A stretch of DNA of 64,000 nucleotides from Pseudomonadota bacterium. GTDB lineage: Bacteria > Pseudomonadota > Gammaproteobacteria > Burkholderiales > Rhodocyclaceae. The stretch spans positions 186,001 to 250,000 of the forward strand of contig JAGTRS010000006.1 of the NCBI GenBank assembly GCA_018262195.1, in the 5' to 3' direction. Shown piece by piece: positions 61,391-64,000 of the stretch; position 1 is the first letter of the stretch; each line of letters starts with the position of its first letter. The position numbers were made by a program, and so were the translations under genes. The notes under the pieces are model-generated. The model searched no databases, was not told the origin of the DNA, and saw only the letters and a program-made list of their open reading frames with translations.

Positions 61391-62692
61391 TCACTTGAAC
61401 GTCACACGGTCGGGAACCGGCTTGAACTTGTCCATCCGGGACCACCAGGGCATAGCAAGGAAGAATCCGAAGTAGAACACCGAACAAATCTGCGAAATCA
61501 GTTCGCCCATCGGAGACGGAGACAGCGTGCCCAGATAACCGAGGATGAAGAAACAGATGACGAAGATGGTCAGCAGGGTCTTGTAGATCGGACCACGGTA
61601 GCGGATCGACTTGACAGGGCTACGATCCAGCCACGGCAGGAAGGCGAAAATCACAACTGAAGCGCCCATTGCTACCACACCCCAGAACTTGGCATCGAGA
61701 CCGAACAGCGGATAGGTAACCGCACGCAGAATCGAGTAGAACGGAGTGAAATACCAGACCGGAGCGATGTGCGGCGGGGTCTTCAGCGGGTCAGCCGGAT
61801 AGAAGTTCGGCGTTTCCAGGAAGTAACCACCACCTTCCGGTGCCCAGAACATGACAGCAGAGAAGACCATCAGGAAGACGATCACGCCGACAATATCCTT
61901 GACCGTGTAGTACGGATGGAACGGAATGCCATCACGCGGAATGCCGTTTTCGTCCTTGTTGGCCTTGATCTCGACACCATCCGGATTGTTCGAACCCGTT
62001 TCGTGCAGCGCGAGAACGTGAGCAGCAACCAGACCGATCAGCACGAGCGGGAAGGCAATCACGTGGAACGAGAAGAAGCGGTTCAGCGTTGCATCACCCA
62101 CCACGAAGTCACCGCGGATAATCAGGGAGAGGTCGCCACCGATAATAGGAATCGCCGAGAACAAATTGACGATAACCTGAGCGCCCCAGTACGACATCTG
62201 GCCCCAAGGCAGCAGATAGCCGAAGAAGGCTTCACCCATCAGGCACAGGAAGATGCCGACACCGAACAACCAGGTCAGTTCACGCGGCTTGCGATAGGAA
62301 CCGTAGAGCAGGCCACGGAACATGTGCAGGTAGACCACAATGAAAAAGGCCGACGCGCCGGTTGAGTGCATGTAGCGAATCAACCAGCCACCCGGCACAT
62401 CACGCATGATGTATTCGACAGAGGCGAAAGCGATCGGCACGCCATTGGCGTTCAGAGCGGCGTCCGGCTTGTAGTGCATGACCAGGAAAATACCGGTAAC
62501 GATCTGGATGACCAGAACCAGTAGCGCCAGCGAGCCGAAGAAATACCAGAAATTGAAATTCTTCGGGGCGTAGTACTCAGATAGATGACCCTTCCACATG
62601 GCGGTCGCAGGGAAGCGGGCATCAACCCACTCCAGCGCGTTACCAGCCAGCGAGCCGTCAGACTTGTATTTTTCGAAATTGCCAGCAGCCAT
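61391..62692 (-). CDS. petB: cytochrome b subunit of the bc1 complex
   Basis: This 433-aa fused cytochrome b has eight membrane helices. Heme-ligand helices are seen at RYMHSTGASAFFIVVYLHMF and SFHVIAFPLVLIGLVAAHVL. The Qo-site PEW loop appears as WAPEGGGYF in place of PEW. It is intact and in the usual position between petA and petC. Confidence 0.95.
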   Translation of the reverse strand: MAAGNFEKYKSDGSLAGNALEWVDARFPATAMWKGHLSEYYAPKNFNFWYFFGSLALLVLVIQIVTGIFLVMHYKPDAALNANGVPIAFASVEYIMRDVPGGWLIRYMHSTGASAFFIVVYLHMFRGLLYGSYRKPRELTWLFGVGIFLCLMGEAFFGYLLPWGQMSYWGAQVIVNLFSAIPIIGGDLSLIIRGDFVVGDATLNRFFSFHVIAFPLVLIGLVAAHVLALHETGSNNPDGVEIKANKDENGIPRDGIPFHPYYTVKDIVGVIVFLMVFSAVMFWAPEGGGYFLETPNFYPADPLKTPPHIAPVWYFTPFYSILRAVTYPLFGLDAKFWGVVAMGASVVIFAFLPWLDRSPVKSIRYRGPIYKTLLTIFVICFFILGYLGTLSPSPMGELISQICSVFYFGFFLAMPWWSRMDKFKPVPDRVTFK

Positions 62693-62695
62693 TTC

Positions 62696-63195
62696 TTATG
62701 CTCCCTTCTTGTCTTCGCCGATCAGGATACGGGTATCGGCGAGATACACGTGCGGCGGCCGCCCGGCATGCCCTCTTCGGCACCCTTCTTGAATTTCTGG
62801 GATGGCGAACAACCAAGGTGCGTACAAATACCGACGACAACCATGATTTCCGGCTTGACTGAACGCGTATCGTTCTTGGCATAGGCCGGCTGCTGATCCT
62901 TTTCCGACTTCGGATCAGCCACGGCATCGGCCAGCTTGGGCAGCGTATCCAGCATCTCTTTGGTACGATTGATGATCCACACCGGCTTGCCCCGCCATTC
63001 GACGGTCATCATCTGACCCGGCTCGAGCTTGCTGATATCAACTTCGACCGGAGCGCCTGCAGCCTTGGCGCGCTCAGATGGAAGCAAGCTGGAGACGAAC
63101 GGCACGAGTGCGGCAACCGCGCCCACCCCGCCCACGGCTGCGGTCGCGACGACCAGACGCCGCCGCCCACAGTCCATTTTTCCTTGATTGCTCAT
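62696..63195 (-). pseudogene. petA: Rieske iron-sulfur subunit of bc1, internally deleted and frameshifted
   Basis: The N-terminus is normal: CGRRRLVVATAAVGGVGAVA (Tat signal and membrane anchor), VEVDISKLEPGQMMTVEWRG, and the first cluster box CTHLGC. After SQKFKKGAEEGMPGG the frame reads RRTCISPIPVS and stops at 62722. In another frame the family C-terminus resumes as PPHVYLADTRILIGEDKKGA, ending at 62696. About 30 residues including the second ligand box (normally CPCHG) are missing near 62753-62765. As given, no [2Fe-2S] cluster could form. The rest of the complex is intact, so an assembly deletion is a serious alternative. Confidence 0.8.
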
Positions 63196-63278
63196 AACGC
63201 TGACCCCTAATGGAATTAGATGGGATAAAAATTAAACGCTAAATTATACTTCATCGGAACCGTCGATAAAAGCCGCTG

Positions 63279-63878
63279 TCACTCCCCGCAGACCTTGCGC
63301 TCACGTAAAGCCTGGGCCAACGTACCGCTATCGACATATTCGAGTTCCCCCCCAACCGGCACACCGCGCGCGATTCTCGTCACACCAATCCCTTTGGGCT
63401 TGAGCATGGCAGTGATGTAATGAGCCGTTGCCTCCCCTTCGTTGGTGTAGTTGGTTGCCAAAATCACTTCCTTGACGACCCCGTCAAGAGCACGATTCAT
63501 CAAACGATCCAACCCCAGCTCCTTGGGCCCGATTCCGTCCAGCGGGGAAATTTTTCCCATCAGAACATAATACATACCCCGATAGGTCAGGGTCTGCTCC
63601 ATCATGTTCATATCAACCGGAGTTTCCACCACACAAAGGAGTTCCGGGTCGCGCCGCGGAGAAGCACAACGTTCGCAAACGTCATCCTCAGTAAAGGTAT
63701 TGCATCGCTGACAGTGACGGATCGCCTGCAATGCATGTAGAACCGCATCACCCAAGCGCTGCGCGCCAGGCCGATCGCGTTGCAACAAGTGGTAAGCCAT
63801 GCGCTGCGCCGATTTCGGCCCGATTCCGGGCAGGCAACGCAGCGCCTCAATCAAAGATTCAAGACCCGAGGGATTCAC
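63279..63878 (-). CDS. recR: recombination mediator RecR
   Basis: This 199-aa protein has HhH ([20 protein letters not shown]), a zinc finger CQRC...CERC (about 56-72) and a TOPRIM domain ([17 protein letters not shown]). It acts with RecF/RecO to load RecA. The start is GTG 63878, five bases after the ybaB stop, the usual ybaB-recR pair. Confidence 0.96.
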   Translation of the reverse strand: MNPSGLESLIEALRCLPGIGPKSAQRMAYHLLQRDRPGAQRLGDAVLHALQAIRHCQRCNTFTEDDVCERCASPRRDPELLCVVETPVDMNMMEQTLTYRGMYYVLMGKISPLDGIGPKELGLDRLMNRALDGVVKEVILATNYTNEGEATAHYITAMLKPKGIGVTRIARGVPVGGELEYVDSGTLAQALRERKVCGE

Positions 63879-63882
63879 AGAC

Positions 63883-64000
63883 TCAGAACGGAAGCTTAAA
63901 CCCGGGAGGCAAATTCAGTCCGGAGGTAAAGCCGGACATCTTGTCTTTACTCAACGCCTCACCCCTGCGCACTGCATCATTCAAGGCGGCAGCAATAAGA
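63883..64000 (-). CDS. ybaB: YbaB/EbfC nucleoid-associated protein (3' end only)
   Basis: The last 38 codons are visible, ending with the family tail [19 protein letters not shown]. The 5' part lies beyond the right edge. Identification is helped by recR directly downstream. Confidence 0.85.
   Translation of the reverse strand, partial: LIAAALNDAVRRGEALSKDKMSGFTSGLNLPPGFKLPF

Noticed and set aside
62696-62770. Programmed frameshift in petA
   Set aside because: The problem is not only the frame: about 30 residues with two cluster ligands are missing, so slipping cannot restore a working protein.

Overview
This window looks like a chromosomal segment from a betaproteobacterium of the Rhodocyclales (Dechloromonas/Azonexus-like). 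The evidence is a FimV/HubP-type protein, the leuC-lipoprotein-leuD-leuB-asd order, dapA-bamC, petABC-sspA-sspB, and a full assimilatory nitrate system. Base composition is fairly even. I see no phage, insertion sequence, integron or CRISPR array.

Layout. 1-10.8 kb (minus strand): fimV (cut by the left edge), asd, the leucine genes with a small lipoprotein between leuC and leuD, an MFS carrier, a YdcH-like protein, aroC and a CBS-domain protein. 11-20 kb: an HTH regulator, a radical SAM enzyme divergent from queD, a patatin, tRNA-Ser, a BI-1 protein, rlmD, a Met-rich lipoprotein, and dapA-bamC-MBL hydrolase. 20.7-33 kb: tilS, accA, a DNA glycosylase, two HDOD proteins, MBL and MFS proteins, the ABC-F ATPase Uup, a Cache chemoreceptor, tRNA-Arg and a spermidine-synthase-like protein.

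33-59.4 kb is the most interesting part, a nitrate/nitrite assimilation island. It holds a NarX/NarL-type pair, an ABC nitrate transporter (nrtABD), an ANTAR regulator (NasT), a sirohydrochlorin chelatase, a hybrid sensor kinase, a NarK/NasA transporter, nirB-nirD and a formate/nitrite channel, two paralogous PP2C phosphatase-Ser/Thr kinase fusions, an unknown 143-aa protein, and the assimilatory nitrate reductase with YbiB. Reading the intergenic DNA suggests shared control. Sigma-54 promoters (GG-N10-GC) precede nrtA, narK, nirB and the nitrate reductase gene. NtrC-like dyads lie upstream of the first three. Those same three have 100-140-nt leaders with tandem hairpins whose loops carry A1 and G4, the ANTAR-binding signature; two also have an apparent intrinsic terminator before the start codon. 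A shared AACTAGTT-centred palindrome lies upstream of nrtA (36 bp, perfect) and narK. The implied logic is nitrogen limitation (NtrC/RpoN) for initiation and nitrate/nitrite (NasT) for antitermination, with the phosphatase-kinases as a possible further layer.

59.5-64 kb: sspB, sspA, the cytochrome bc1 genes petC, petB and petA, recR and the 3' end of ybaB. petA as given lacks its second [2Fe-2S] ligand box and changes frame, which is either a real lesion or an assembly deletion. Everything here was read by eye. Family names rest on motifs and context, and promoter and RNA calls are inference.
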